A stretch of 64,000 nt of DNA from JAGTVG01 sp964543195 (GTDB lineage Bacteria > Bacteroidota > Bacteroidia > Cytophagales > Cyclobacteriaceae): NCBI GenBank assembly GCA_964543195.1, contig CAZIXF010000009.1, positions 40,810 to 104,809 on the forward strand. Direction: 5' to 3'. The notes below the pieces were generated by a model that saw only the letters and a list, made by a program, of their open reading frames with translations, did no database searches and was not told where the DNA came from. Each line of letters opens with the position of its first letter. Position 1 is the first letter of the stretch. Shown piece after piece: positions 34,795 to 44,625 of this stretch. The position numbers and the translations under genes were made by a program.

Positions 34795-36381
34795 TCATTG
34801 TATCAATGTAAACTGCTTCGTTACCTTGCTCATGGGAACCGCCTCCGTATTATTCCTGAAATTAGCCCGCTGCACCTCAAAGATCTCAATTACGACACGA
34901 TCACCTCTCATGGCGCGGCTTCTCCACGCATTCAGATTATAGGATTCACCACTGGTAATTTCCTGACGTTGTTTAATATCGCCTCCCGAGGCAAGTGTAA
35001 TCCTCCACCTTGTGGCCCTGTATCGTGCTTCATTTGGTAAAGCATTGGCAAAATCAGGATCAGGAACTACATCGAGAGAGATTAACCTTGGCAAGGATGT
35101 AACACCCCGGGCTTCATCTATAAGCTGTCCCTGCTCGTTTTTCAGTTCTATTGTGGGCTGGGGCACTCTTCTTACCGGAAACGTTTCCGATCCGACGAAA
35201 ACACCTCCACTGTTCACATTCAGGGTAACCGTCCGGGCTCCCGTGGGAACTACCGTTACCGATGAACGGTTATTCGGGTTGGGTATCACCTGGGCGCCCT
35301 CCGGGTTTGGATAAGACGGATTGAAATCAGCACCCAGCTGTGGGCATTGAATATTCAGCGGATTGCCACAATTCAGATAGAGTGCCTTTACGGCATCCGA
35401 TGTAATCTGAAGTGTAGGTTTAACCACCACATATTCGATTTCCTGCCTGAAGGTAGAATCGTTGTAATTAATTTCTGCCACAAATGATCTTTTTGCCTGG
35501 CCGTTGTTATCAAAATTTCCGGCTGTAGCCCTGAATTCTATCTTTCCGAATCCATCTTCCACATTGACCGGTTCACCGTTAATGAACATTTCAGGATCAA
35601 CAGCAGTGGAAGAGGCCGCAAGGAACAGGTCGGCTTTATAGTTGGTCCCGGCCGCCACGTATTTCGATTCGGGCTTGGCCATGACAAGGATTTTGTCAAA
35701 TTTAACTTCACCGGCACCCACTTCCTGTGCAAGATATTCAAGTGCATCAGTTTCATAAGCCATTACTTCAGTTTCCAGCTGACTGACTGAAGCAATTCCT
35801 GCCGCAGTAGGCGTATTCCCGAAAGTCAATGTGGAGAAATTCTTAACACGTTGTTCCCTGTCATCCTTGAAAATCGGATTATCTTTTCCATCCAGTGCAA
35901 TGTCAGGGAACTCCCTGCCTGTTTTTTCTTCAAGGAACCTGGAGTATTCATTAAGGGTATTCTTAAGTTCAATCCCTTTTTCCTTGTTGATCATCAGGTT
36001 GGCCACTTTATCCTGGTCTTTAACCCCTACGATATGCCCGTTTTCATCGCGACCGCCGGTTATCTGAACCATCTGTTCCTTTAGATTATTACAATATGTA
36101 ATAACTTCCTGGGTTTTTGATCTCACTTCTTTGGCCTTGTCAAAAGTCTGAATATCCTGGGCGCGGTTTCCGCGCTCTTCAACAGCACTGTTGATACGTT
36201 GAACAATATTGTTGTTTTTTATATTGTTCTCCTGGATTTGTTTTTCAAGACTTTTGTTAATAAAAATAAATCGTTCAAGTACTGAATTACTGACCTGCAA
36301 GGCTAGCAGGGCCGTTAAAAACAAGTACATCATCCCAATCATTTTCTGACGTGGAGTTTCTTTTTTTGCTCCTGTACCCAT
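34795..36381 (-). CDS. gldM: GldM/PorM, T9SS inner-membrane motor shaft
   Basis: 528 residues. A single N-terminal membrane helix (KMIGMMYLFLTALLALQVS) is followed by a long helical segment and beta-sandwich periplasmic domains with the proline/asparagine-rich joints of the family. GldM forms a dimeric shaft that carries force from the GldL motor to the GldKN ring. It lies 21 bp after gldL and 15 bp before gldN. Confidence 0.95.
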   Translation of the reverse strand: MGTGAKKETPRQKMIGMMYLFLTALLALQVSNSVLERFIFINKSLEKQIQENNIKNNNIVQRINSAVEERGNRAQDIQTFDKAKEVRSKTQEVITYCNNLKEQMVQITGGRDENGHIVGVKDQDKVANLMINKEKGIELKNTLNEYSRFLEEKTGREFPDIALDGKDNPIFKDDREQRVKNFSTLTFGNTPTAAGIASVSQLETEVMAYETDALEYLAQEVGAGEVKFDKILVMAKPESKYVAAGTNYKADLFLAASSTAVDPEMFINGEPVNVEDGFGKIEFRATAGNFDNNGQAKRSFVAEINYNDSTFRQEIEYVVVKPTLQITSDAVKALYLNCGNPLNIQCPQLGADFNPSYPNPEGAQVIPNPNNRSSVTVVPTGARTVTLNVNSGGVFVGSETFPVRRVPQPTIELKNEQGQLIDEARGVTSLPRLISLDVVPDPDFANALPNEARYRATRWRITLASGGDIKQRQEITSGESYNLNAWRSRAMRGDRVVIEIFEVQRANFRNNTEAVPMSKVTKQFTLIQ

Positions 36382-36402
36382 AGTAATTTATTATATTGAA
36401 GT

Positions 36403-37248
36403 TTACGACGATTTCATTGCGGTAAGCATGTTACCGTATACTTTATTTAAAGCTGCGAGGTTATTGGTTAATTTGGAAATTTCCGATTTGAATACTTCTG
36501 CATCCTCTGTAGCTTTGGTCATGCTTTCAAGCGAGGAAGTTAAATTAGAATAAAATTTATTCATCGCTTTCACATGATTGTTTGCATCCTGCAGTTCCAG
36601 TTCATAAACCGCATTCAAGGCTTCGAGGTTTTTGGTAACTGTCTGTACCTGGTTATGATATTCCTTGGCGTTGGTGGAAGAGTTGGCCATATCCTGGGTT
36701 GCGGATCTTGACATATTGGCCATATCGCGCATTGCACTCAGGGTTTCTTCATAGGACTTGTTTACTTCTCCCATAACACTGGCGGCTTTTTTCAGGTTAT
36801 TGGCATAGTCGGTAGTTGCCGCGCCAACATCTCCCATATTGTTCATTTTCGCCACATTATCAGAGAGTCTTCTCATGCCGTGCCCCAGGTTTTCTACGAG
36901 CTCGGGGCCGATTTTGGCATCCTCAAGCATTTTGTCGAGTTTCTGAGATACCTGGTCACCTCCACCTTTGGTAATTCGTTTGGCCGCTGGCGCAGCTCCT
37001 TCATGATCCTCTGTCAGTTCCGGATACACTTTTGTCCAATCCGGCTCCTGTGAGGGGGGCTCAAACGCACTGAGGAAAAAGATCACTGCTTCTGTTGTAA
37101 GGCCAACGCCTAACATAGCACTTGCTCCTGGTAAGTGAAGAATTTTAAACATGGCCCCCAAAATAACAACGGATGCTCCAATACCATATACCTTCGGCAT
37201 AATGGTTTTATATAGGAGGTCCATGATACTGCCTTTCTTGTTGCTCAT
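36403..37248 (-). CDS. gldL: GldL/PorL, T9SS proton-driven motor stator
   Basis: 281 residues. Two membrane helices near the N-terminus (about 18-36 and 42-62) with the conserved glutamate E53 in TTEAVIFFLSAFEPP, proposed in this family to take part in proton transfer. The rest is a cytoplasmic coiled coil. GldL pentamers surround the GldM dimer and power secretion and gliding. Confidence 0.94.
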   Translation of the reverse strand: MSNKKGSIMDLLYKTIMPKVYGIGASVVILGAMFKILHLPGASAMLGVGLTTEAVIFFLSAFEPPSQEPDWTKVYPELTEDHEGAAPAAKRITKGGGDQVSQKLDKMLEDAKIGPELVENLGHGMRRLSDNVAKMNNMGDVGAATTDYANNLKKAASVMGEVNKSYEETLSAMRDMANMSRSATQDMANSSTNAKEYHNQVQTVTKNLEALNAVYELELQDANNHVKAMNKFYSNLTSSLESMTKATEDAEVFKSEISKLTNNLAALNKVYGNMLTAMKSS

Positions 37249-37320
37249 ATTCGTATAGGTTTTTTGGTTATTGAACTTTTAAGTTAAGAAAATTTTATCA
37301 AAATCAAACATGATATATTA

Positions 37321-38358
37321 TTAAAACTCTGTTCCGGAAGACCTTCCCAGATAGGTCATAGCGCATCTGAAACCAATAAAAGCTCTTGAGGTATCCTTAT
37401 GTTCATAGGTTCTTGTTCCTGTTTCACAGAAATACGCAATATCTTTCCAGGATCCCCCTCTGATTATTTTTCTGGGTTCATTTTCGTCAATATATTGTGG
37501 GTTCAAATCCCAAACCAGTGGAACGGATGCGGGATGGAATGCATCAAGACACCATTCCGAGACATTGCCTGACATTTCAAATAACCCATAATCATTGGAA
37601 AAGAAGGAATAGACCGGAGCTGTATAAGCATATCCATCGTCAAAATAATTTCCGCGGCCAGGCTTGAAGTTAGCCAGAAGACAGCCTTTGGCATTACGAA
37701 TATAGGGATTGCCCCAGGGATATTTCGCCATATCTCTTCCTCCCCGTGCCGCATATTCCCATTCCGCTTCTGTCGGAAGTCTGAAATCGGGCATGATCCA
37801 CTCACCACGGCCCTGACGGTAATCATTCAAATAGGCCGTTCTCCATCTGCAAAAGTAATTGGCTGCTTCCCAGTCTATACCTACTACCGGGTAATTATCG
37901 AATGCAGGATGTGGATAATAATAAATCATCATCGGATCACCCATATGATGGGTGAAATCACGTACCCATACCGTAGTATCCGGATAGATCTCTCTCATCA
38001 CAAAATCCTCGCCCAGTACGGAAAGTGAATCCTCAAATATGGCATTGATAAACTGCCTGTATTCATTATTGGTGATTTCCGTATCATCCATAAAAAACCC
38101 ACCAATTGTAATCTGTTTGTTGAAATTGATTTGCGTGTGGGCTACATCTTCATCGGCTTGCCCCATATGAAATGTACCTGCCGGTATCGGCACCATCCCA
38201 TAGGGTACGGGCATACCTGTGTAGTCTCTGCCCGGTACGCCTACAAGTTCACCCCTGTCGTCATAACCACCCCCGCCAAACAGTCCACAACCACTGAAAA
38301 ACAAACTGAAAAGCAAGAGTAATGGGCTAAACCTGGAATTAACACTTAATTTATTCAT
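37321..38358 (-). CDS. gldK: GldK/PorK, T9SS outer-membrane ring lipoprotein
   Basis: 345 residues from the ATG at 38358. This start is preferred over 38391 because it begins the lipoprotein signal NKLSVNSRFSPLLLLFS with lipobox FSGC. The body is a formylglycine-generating-enzyme-like fold (GTFHMGQADED, DTEITNNEYRQF, GNVSEWCLDAF, RGGSWKD), which in GldK is structural and not catalytic. It forms the periplasmic ring with GldN. A 72-bp gap separates it from gldL. Confidence 0.94.
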   Translation of the reverse strand: MNKLSVNSRFSPLLLLFSLFFSGCGLFGGGGYDDRGELVGVPGRDYTGMPVPYGMVPIPAGTFHMGQADEDVAHTQINFNKQITIGGFFMDDTEITNNEYRQFINAIFEDSLSVLGEDFVMREIYPDTTVWVRDFTHHMGDPMMIYYYPHPAFDNYPVVGIDWEAANYFCRWRTAYLNDYRQGRGEWIMPDFRLPTEAEWEYAARGGRDMAKYPWGNPYIRNAKGCLLANFKPGRGNYFDDGYAYTAPVYSFFSNDYGLFEMSGNVSEWCLDAFHPASVPLVWDLNPQYIDENEPRKIIRGGSWKDIAYFCETGTRTYEHKDTSRAFIGFRCAMTYLGRSSGTEF

Positions 38359-38540
38359 AACACCTGTTTTAAAAAGATACTTAATTTCCAATGATTTAAC
38401 GTTTAAAGTTCAATTTTATTTAAGAACCCTAAATATTAGTAAATAAGTAACGGATAAATTTAATATCTATTTTAAGAAAAAAAACGAATTCAATCATAAA
38501 AATTGTATTATTTGTTTTAAAAACAAAATTTTTTTTAGAT

Positions 38541-39488
38541 TTAATGCCGGAATCTGGGCGTTCTGATGATCCTTCGTTCACCACTGGAAAGCACAGGAAG
38601 TGTATAACTTATCAGTAATTCATGCGATGTTTCATTTTTAGCCCGTTGCGCTTTTACCGTATAATCAAAGGCATATCCCACACTAAAGGAATCATCTTTC
38701 ATAAAACTATATCCAACTATCGCCGTCACCGCATCCGACTGCCTGAATGAAAACCCTCCCCATAGGTTTTCCCTGAAGGTGGCCATAAGTGAAATATCGA
38801 AAGAATAGGTTTTAAAATCGGTTTTCACTATCAGGGATGGCCTGAGCATGATATCATAATTCAACTGATAATCATAACCTCCCGTAAAATACATATGTGA
38901 TTCGAGGGCATTGCGGAGGGAATCGTTCCCGAAATCAAATTTGCTGTTGATCAGATGATTCAAACTGGCACCCAGGAAATATTTTGGCGCCCGGTAATAA
39001 ATTCCTGCGGCCGCATCCGGCCTGAACTGGGATTCCTTGCCGGATTGCCTGAGCGGGTCATCCGGATCAACCCACCTGTATTGATCGAAATTAATGGATT
39101 GAGAATACATTCCCCCCCGGATCCCCAGACTGAGTTTGGCATTCCTCACTGAGATATGATAGGCATAAGCTGCCTGAATCTCCAGATTATTCAACGCACC
39201 CAGATTATCATTGACCACATGAAGGCCTGCTCCGCTGTTAAACTTCAATATAGGAAAATTCGCACTGATCACCTGGGTATTCGGGTTTCCTCCACCGTCG
39301 AACGTGGATTCATATCCCAGCCACTGAGTCCGGTGGATGGCTGTAAAACTGGTAGCTCCGGGTATACCGGCGTAAGCCGGATTATAATACAATGAATTCA
39401 ACATGTATTGAGAAAACTGAGGATCCTGCTGGGCCCTGAGCGAAATACTGGAAATTATCAGCACTACTATTAATAATCCGCGTCTCAT
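38541..39488 (-). CDS. porP: PorP/SprF family T9SS outer-membrane protein
   Basis: 315 residues with a signal peptide ending at SLRAQ. The diagnostic N-terminus DPQFSQYMLNSLYYNPAYAG and alternating beta-strand pattern to a C-terminal aromatic strand define the family. PorP is an outer-membrane partner of the PorKLMN complex. The order porP-K-L-M-N is the one known from Porphyromonas. An AT-rich 182-bp gap separates it from gldK, so the two may have separate promoters. Confidence 0.93.
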   Translation of the reverse strand: MRRGLLIVVLIISSISLRAQQDPQFSQYMLNSLYYNPAYAGIPGATSFTAIHRTQWLGYESTFDGGGNPNTQVISANFPILKFNSGAGLHVVNDNLGALNNLEIQAAYAYHISVRNAKLSLGIRGGMYSQSINFDQYRWVDPDDPLRQSGKESQFRPDAAAGIYYRAPKYFLGASLNHLINSKFDFGNDSLRNALESHMYFTGGYDYQLNYDIMLRPSLIVKTDFKTYSFDISLMATFRENLWGGFSFRQSDAVTAIVGYSFMKDDSFSVGYAFDYTVKAQRAKNETSHELLISYTLPVLSSGERRIIRTPRFRH

Positions 39489-39599
39489 CTGATCCTTAAC
39501 GAATAATAAATATCATTCTTGTTGTAATTATGATACTAATATATCACAAAAACAATTGAATTTACAAATTCTTAAAGTAGCGGTGATTACATGGTATTG

Positions 39600-40373
39600 T
39601 TATTCGGGGTTATTTGCTTTTTTTATATACATTTCAAGTGCACCCGTCATGGATGGGGCTTCAGGCAAAGGAGCCTCGATATCCAGAATCAAACCGGCGT
39701 CCCTAACTGCATTGGCGGTGGTCGAACCGAATGCAGCAATGCGCGTTGCATTTTGCTTAAAATCAGGGAAATTATGAAAAAGTGATTTTATCCCCGATGG
39801 ACTGAAAAAGGCTATAATGTCGTAATTGACATTGGCCAGATCGGAAAGATCGCTGGCCACAGTGCAGTATATTACGGCCTCGGAAAAATTATACCCGTTT
39901 GATGACAGAAAATCCGGGATATCATTTTTTCGGATATTGCTGCAGGGGAAAAGAAACTTTTCGTTTTTATGTTTCTTCAAAATTTCGATCAGATCCCTTG
40001 CGGTTTTCGATCCGGTGAAAATTTTTCTTTTTCTGATTATAATGTATTTCTGTAAATAATTGGCGGTTTGCTCTGATATACAGAAATATTTCATATCGGC
40101 CGGCATTTCAATCTTCATCTCTGCAGCCAGCTTGAAAAGATGATCTACCGCATTGCGGCTGGTAAATATAATGGCCGTGTGTTTTAAAATATCAATTTTC
40201 TGTTTTCTGAAATCCTTCAGACTTACAGGTTCGATTTGAATGAATGGCCTGAAATCGATCTTGATATTGTATTTATCTCTTAGCCTGTCATAAGGAGAAC
40301 CGCCGTTCTGGGGTTCAGGTTGGGAAACCAGAATTCTCTCAACCCTCTTTAATCTATCCTTGTCGGTCACCAT
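39600..40373 (-). CDS. hemD: Uroporphyrinogen-III synthase
   Basis: 257 residues. HemD closes hydroxymethylbilane to uroporphyrinogen III in tetrapyrrole synthesis. The Bacteroidota form begins with VERILVSQPEPQNGGSPYDRL, has IIFTSRNAVDHLF and ends the catalytic fold with FFSPSGIKSLFHNF and AAFGSTTANAVRDAGL. It follows the DUF4271 gene by 21 bp, a conserved neighbour pair. Confidence 0.92.
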   Translation of the reverse strand: MVTDKDRLKRVERILVSQPEPQNGGSPYDRLRDKYNIKIDFRPFIQIEPVSLKDFRKQKIDILKHTAIIFTSRNAVDHLFKLAAEMKIEMPADMKYFCISEQTANYLQKYIIIRKRKIFTGSKTARDLIEILKKHKNEKFLFPCSNIRKNDIPDFLSSNGYNFSEAVIYCTVASDLSDLANVNYDIIAFFSPSGIKSLFHNFPDFKQNATRIAAFGSTTANAVRDAGLILDIEAPLPEAPSMTGALEMYIKKANNPE

Positions 40374-40394
40374 AGTTTAACCCTATCTGCTTTG

Positions 40395-41597
40395 TTATGA
40401 TATAATTTGTATTAAGGAAGATTTAAGCAAAAATTTTACTCCTGTTATTATTGGTAAAACTTCTGAGATGCAAAGGTACGTAAATAAATATAATTTTTTA
40501 TAGGAAGTCGAATTCAAAAATTTAATATATAATACCAGGATCCTGAAAAAAACAAACCAGAGAAGAAGTTGAGCAATTATTTCACCAAAGAACTGAAATT
40601 CAACCTCAAAGACAAAAATCAATACAATAAAGAATACAAAGAAAAACAAACTGAAAAAGTTGGTTGCCCTAATCAGTTCGAAGGTATGCAGTGTTTTAAT
40701 ATCCCGCAGAAAAAACAGATCGGAAAAAACAGAAATAAGAAAGAACCGGAGAAGGTACCAGACGATGATTATTAAAAATAATATCGCCCAGAGCAGAAAG
40801 GGGAAAAATACGGAACTGATATCGATATAACTCAATTGATCATCCCGGTAATAAATAATCAACAAAGCCATAAAGGAAATTACAAGAGACAAAACAAGTA
40901 AGTAAGATAGATCCCTTCGGGTCAGGGAGGCCGTCCTGTTCAGAAACTCATCCGTACTTGTTCTTCCGAAGGTGTCTCCTATATTATAATAAGAAACAAA
41001 AGACCGCCATCCACTATGTATGATAACTGCATAAATGATCAATATAAATATGGCTGCTAATTTTAGAAAATCGAAAAACCGGTACCGGTCAAGTGTCTTT
41101 ATCGAAAAATAAGGTGCTGGATCCGATAATAACACATTCCTGTTTCTTGTGAGTATCGCGGTTTCAATCTTATCCATTCCGTAACCGGAATATAAGCTGA
41201 TAAAAAGAGTGTCGGAGTTATATGGCCTCCCGAGACTATCTATGGGGTAGATCCTTTCACCGGAACCTTCAAGATAATCAACCAGCTCATTATTAATAAA
41301 CACACTTAACGGATTCTCATAATGGATCATAAGTATGTTTTTTCTGTATTCATCGGGCACTAAGGTGAAATGTATTGTCCCGGTACCGGCATGCTCATTT
41401 TCAATATAAGGAAGATAAAGATCTTTTTCCTGACAATAGATCAACCATTCTTCTTCAAGATCCTTCAAAGGAAAATCATTTTCAATGGGGTCCTGGGCAA
41501 ATACCGGGAAAGAAACCGCCACAAAAATCCAGAAAGACAGGACATGCCTGTATATGATCATATTATTCGTTGAAAGAAAATTCATATTCGAATCCAT
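40395..41597 (-). CDS. DUF4271 multi-spanning membrane protein
   Basis: 400 residues from the outermost ATG. Two more in-frame ATGs at 41585 and 41561 also leave a good signal peptide ending at PVFAQ, and 41561 gives the most typical one. After a periplasmic domain of about 150 residues come a spacer and five or six membrane helices in the second half, ending EVLPIITGVKFLLK. DUF4271 genes sit beside hemD across Bacteroidota, but the function is unknown. A -7-like TATTTTTG lies just before the first ATG, which would favour a later start. Confidence 0.8.
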   Translation of the reverse strand: MDSNMNFLSTNNMIIYRHVLSFWIFVAVSFPVFAQDPIENDFPLKDLEEEWLIYCQEKDLYLPYIENEHAGTGTIHFTLVPDEYRKNILMIHYENPLSVFINNELVDYLEGSGERIYPIDSLGRPYNSDTLFISLYSGYGMDKIETAILTRNRNVLLSDPAPYFSIKTLDRYRFFDFLKLAAIFILIIYAVIIHSGWRSFVSYYNIGDTFGRTSTDEFLNRTASLTRRDLSYLLVLSLVISFMALLIIYYRDDQLSYIDISSVFFPFLLWAILFLIIIVWYLLRFFLISVFSDLFFLRDIKTLHTFELIRATNFFSLFFFVFFIVLIFVFEVEFQFFGEIIAQLLLWFVFFRILVLYIKFLNSTSYKKLYLFTYLCISEVLPIITGVKFLLKSSLIQIIS

Positions 41598-41634
41598 CGC
41601 AAAAATAGAAAATGAAACCGATTACCGCATAATA

Positions 41635-43386
41635 TCAAAACTTATTTGAATATCCAATATGGATTTTTGAAAAACTGAATCCCAGTGGCTGATCATCAGC
41701 AGTACCCATGGCATAAAATATATTCAGTAATCCAGCCCGGGTTGAAAGGCTGAACCCGGCTCCAAAGCCAACCGGAAAATCCCTGTAACTTGATTGTGGC
41801 AGGTCATAACCCAGCCAGGAACTGTCAAAAAAGGCAACCAGCTGGGATTCATTCTCAAAAAGATACCTGTATTCAAGAGTCCCCGAAAGAAACCGGGATG
41901 CAAAAAAATATTTTTCATTAAATCCCCTGATCGTTCCTAATCCTCCAAGCCGGAACATATCGTTCAAAAACAGGTGTTTACCATGCAGATATCCTCCATA
42001 AATCCTGGATACGATAATGTGGTAGCGGGCAATGGGAGTAAATTTTTCAACATCAAGTGTAATACGCCATTGCAGGGTTTTTTGATCAAAACTGTCATAA
42101 AGGGCCTGATCAATTCCTGTGTTTTTCAACAATGATTTGGAACCTGCCTGAATAGATGAGTTTATTGCCATTCCTTTTGTAGGGAAAAATGGTTCATTTA
42201 GGGTATTTAATTGAAATGAGACGCCATAATAATTGATATTGAAATCGATCTGCCTTAATGCTTCATTATTGCCTGGCATGGGCGTGCTCAGCAATCTGGA
42301 GGTTTGCAGTTGATAATCCAATCCGAATTTTCCAAGCGGATACTGATCAAACCGGAGCCCGGCGGATAATTCCCGGTTGATAAAACTGGTGTCCTGTTTG
42401 AATAAGCTGAATGAGGTTGAAAGATCAAAAGGTAACCCGAAAAAGACCGGGTGGCTATAATCGACAAACAGTTCCTGGGTCAACAGGTTTGGTTTCTGCC
42501 ATTCCAGGCCCAGGTGTTTACCGGACTTAAACAGATTATGCAGGTACAATTCCACCTGGCCGGTTACAAGCAGGCGACCCCGGTCATTTTCATTAGGCAA
42601 AAACCCGATAATTCCATCGAATGTATTGGCTTGTATAGCTTGCACCTGAAGGGATACTTCACATTCCTGATCTCTGAATATCAATTCAGGGGGTTTTTGT
42701 AATCTCAGATAGGGTAGCTGGTTGATCGAATAGGATATCCGGTCTATAATCATCTGCTTATATTCATTCCCAGGATGGATATTCAGATAATTTTCCAGAA
42801 AAGTAACTTTCACCACATCTTCCGTATTTAATTTTAATCCACTGAACCTGATCATCGGGCCGGGATCATAATCCACTTCAGCCCGCAGGCGCTCTCCTTC
42901 TATTCTCACATCAGAAAGTTTGATTTTAGCAAATGGGTATCCCCGGTTTTCTGAAAAATCGATTATTTTTTTGAACTGGCTGGTCAGCTTTTTAAAATTG
43001 AATATCCCGTCTTCAAAAAATCCCGGTTTTATACCTGCCCGTATCTGCAGGTCCAGGGGTAGATCACCCGGATCGAGTTCGGCCCATCTGAACTGCGGAC
43101 CAATATGCATTTCAACCAGGCTGTCTTCCCGAATGATTTCATAGGAGGCCAGCAAATACCCGCTTTCATAAAAATTCAACATGAATTCACCAAGGTCTTT
43201 CTCTCCCTTCACCTCCCTGATAAAAAGTTCTTTTAATCCGGCTGTATCTATATCCTGCAGATCTTCGTCATAAATAATAAGCCTATATTTGTCTTGTGAC
43301 AGCGAGTTTGTAATGGATAACCCGCTTAGCAGGAGTAATAATATGTATGTCCTGAACAGAATCAGCATTTTCACCAATTTCAACAA
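41635..43386 (-). CDS. Outer-membrane beta-barrel protein of the BamA/ShlB (Omp85-like) type
   Basis: 583 residues. Signal peptide near the N-terminus (starts at 43386 or 43368 are both usable) ending around NSLSQ. A POTRA-like region spans about 130-240 (FSGLKLNTEDVVKV...LENYLNIHPG), followed by a 16-strand-type barrel (280-583) with FRLGGLGTIRGFNEKYF, resembling the RGF motif of Omp85 proteins, and a final aromatic strand. It could insert or export an unknown substrate. No partner exoprotein is adjacent. It is divergent from hemW with only 12 bp between start codons. Confidence 0.8.
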   Translation of the reverse strand: MLKLVKMLILFRTYILLLLLSGLSITNSLSQDKYRLIIYDEDLQDIDTAGLKELFIREVKGEKDLGEFMLNFYESGYLLASYEIIREDSLVEMHIGPQFRWAELDPGDLPLDLQIRAGIKPGFFEDGIFNFKKLTSQFKKIIDFSENRGYPFAKIKLSDVRIEGERLRAEVDYDPGPMIRFSGLKLNTEDVVKVTFLENYLNIHPGNEYKQMIIDRISYSINQLPYLRLQKPPELIFRDQECEVSLQVQAIQANTFDGIIGFLPNENDRGRLLVTGQVELYLHNLFKSGKHLGLEWQKPNLLTQELFVDYSHPVFFGLPFDLSTSFSLFKQDTSFINRELSAGLRFDQYPLGKFGLDYQLQTSRLLSTPMPGNNEALRQIDFNINYYGVSFQLNTLNEPFFPTKGMAINSSIQAGSKSLLKNTGIDQALYDSFDQKTLQWRITLDVEKFTPIARYHIIVSRIYGGYLHGKHLFLNDMFRLGGLGTIRGFNEKYFFASRFLSGTLEYRYLFENESQLVAFFDSSWLGYDLPQSSYRDFPVGFGAGFSLSTRAGLLNIFYAMGTADDQPLGFSFSKIHIGYSNKF

Positions 43387-43398
43387 AAATATTTAAAA

Positions 43399-44526
43399 AT
43401 GGCGGGAATTTATTTACACATACCTTTCTGTAAGCAAGCCTGCTATTATTGCGATTTCCATTTCAGCACATATCACAAACTTCTCGAGCCGGTAATTGCG
43501 GCCATGCACCGTGAACTGGAATTGCGGAAGAATTACCTGGGCGAAGAAAAGATAGACACTATTTATTTTGGAGGGGGCACTCCTTCACTCCTCGATGCCG
43601 GAGAAATTACGGCATTTCTTGAGAAGATTTTCGATAAGTTTGATGTGGATGAAAGGCCTGAGATCACATTGGAGGCCAACCCCGATGATCTGAAACCCGA
43701 AAAACTTGAAATGCTGGCCGGGACCGGAATCAACCGCCTCAGCATAGGTGTACAAAGCTTTAATGATGAGGTGCTTGATTATTTAAACAGAACCCATACA
43801 GGACAGGAAGCAATAAAGGCCATACATTTTGCCAGGGATAAGGGTTTTACTAACATTAATATTGACCTGATCCATGGGATCTTCAGCCATCATCTGCCGG
43901 TGCTGAAAAAGGATCTGAAAAAAATATCGGAATTAAACCCCGAACATATATCCATATACACCCTCACCATCGAAGAAAACACCGTATTTGGCAGGTGGTT
44001 GAAAAATAACAGGATCTCTGATGTACATGATGAGATAACCGGAAGAGAATACGAATATATTATGAGGTCCCTGACTTCAATGGGTTACGACCATTATGAA
44101 ACATCGAATTTTGCGAAACCCGGATTCATCTCACGACATAATTCGAATTACTGGAGGCAGGTCACCTATCTGGGAATAGGACCATCAGCTCATTCCTTCA
44201 ACGGCAGGCTCAGGGAACATAATATTAATAACAACTCGCTTTACATAAAAAGCATACAGCGATCAAAAATTCCTGCAGATTATGATTACCTTAAACCGGC
44301 TACCCGGATCAATGAAATAATCATGACCTCTTTACGAACCAAATGGGGCATTGACATCAGAAAATTACACCAGGAGTATAATATCGATATAATTCATGAG
44401 AATAAGGAGTATATTGACCAACTGGTCCTGAACGATATGGCAGTTATTGAAAACGGATGTCTGAAACTGAAAAACAAAGGAAAATTAATGGCCGATAAAA
44501 TCGCCGGTGATCTTTTCCTGGATTAA
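43399..44526 (+). CDS. hemW: HemW-type radical SAM protein (heme chaperone)
   Basis: 375 residues. The radical-SAM cluster motif is CKQACYYC (C11, C15, C18) followed by DF, which lacks the extra cysteine of true coproporphyrinogen dehydrogenase HemN and points to HemW, a heme-binding chaperone. Further family blocks are YFGGGTPSLL, LSIGVQSFND and GIGPSAHSF. The C-terminal HemN-like winged domain is complete. Confidence 0.93.
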   Translation: MAGIYLHIPFCKQACYYCDFHFSTYHKLLEPVIAAMHRELELRKNYLGEEKIDTIYFGGGTPSLLDAGEITAFLEKIFDKFDVDERPEITLEANPDDLKPEKLEMLAGTGINRLSIGVQSFNDEVLDYLNRTHTGQEAIKAIHFARDKGFTNINIDLIHGIFSHHLPVLKKDLKKISELNPEHISIYTLTIEENTVFGRWLKNNRISDVHDEITGREYEYIMRSLTSMGYDHYETSNFAKPGFISRHNSNYWRQVTYLGIGPSAHSFNGRLREHNINNNSLYIKSIQRSKIPADYDYLKPATRINEIIMTSLRTKWGIDIRKLHQEYNIDIIHENKEYIDQLVLNDMAVIENGCLKLKNKGKLMADKIAGDLFLD

Positions 44527-44572
44527 GCCTGTAACCTAAAAAATTAATGCTGGCACGAAAAATGATTGGTAA

Positions 44573-44606
44573 TTGACCGAACTTTTTATTGATTGTATTA
44601 TATTTG
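44573..44606 (+). promoter_or_regulatory. Candidate promoter upstream of the 121-residue gene
   Basis: TATATTTG at 44599-44606 fits the -7 consensus. The nearest TTG (44573-44575) is 23 bp away, slightly beyond the usual 19-21. The predicted leader before the ATG at 44626 would be about 13 nt. Confidence 0.35.
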
Positions 44607-44625
44607 ATTCACTAAATCCGGGTTT

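Noticed and set aside
38505..38540. Terminator-like AT-only hairpin between porP and gldK
   Set aside because: The arms TTTGTTTT/AAAACAAA are pure low-complexity sequence, and the T run lies on the strand opposite to the genes, so it does not end porP.
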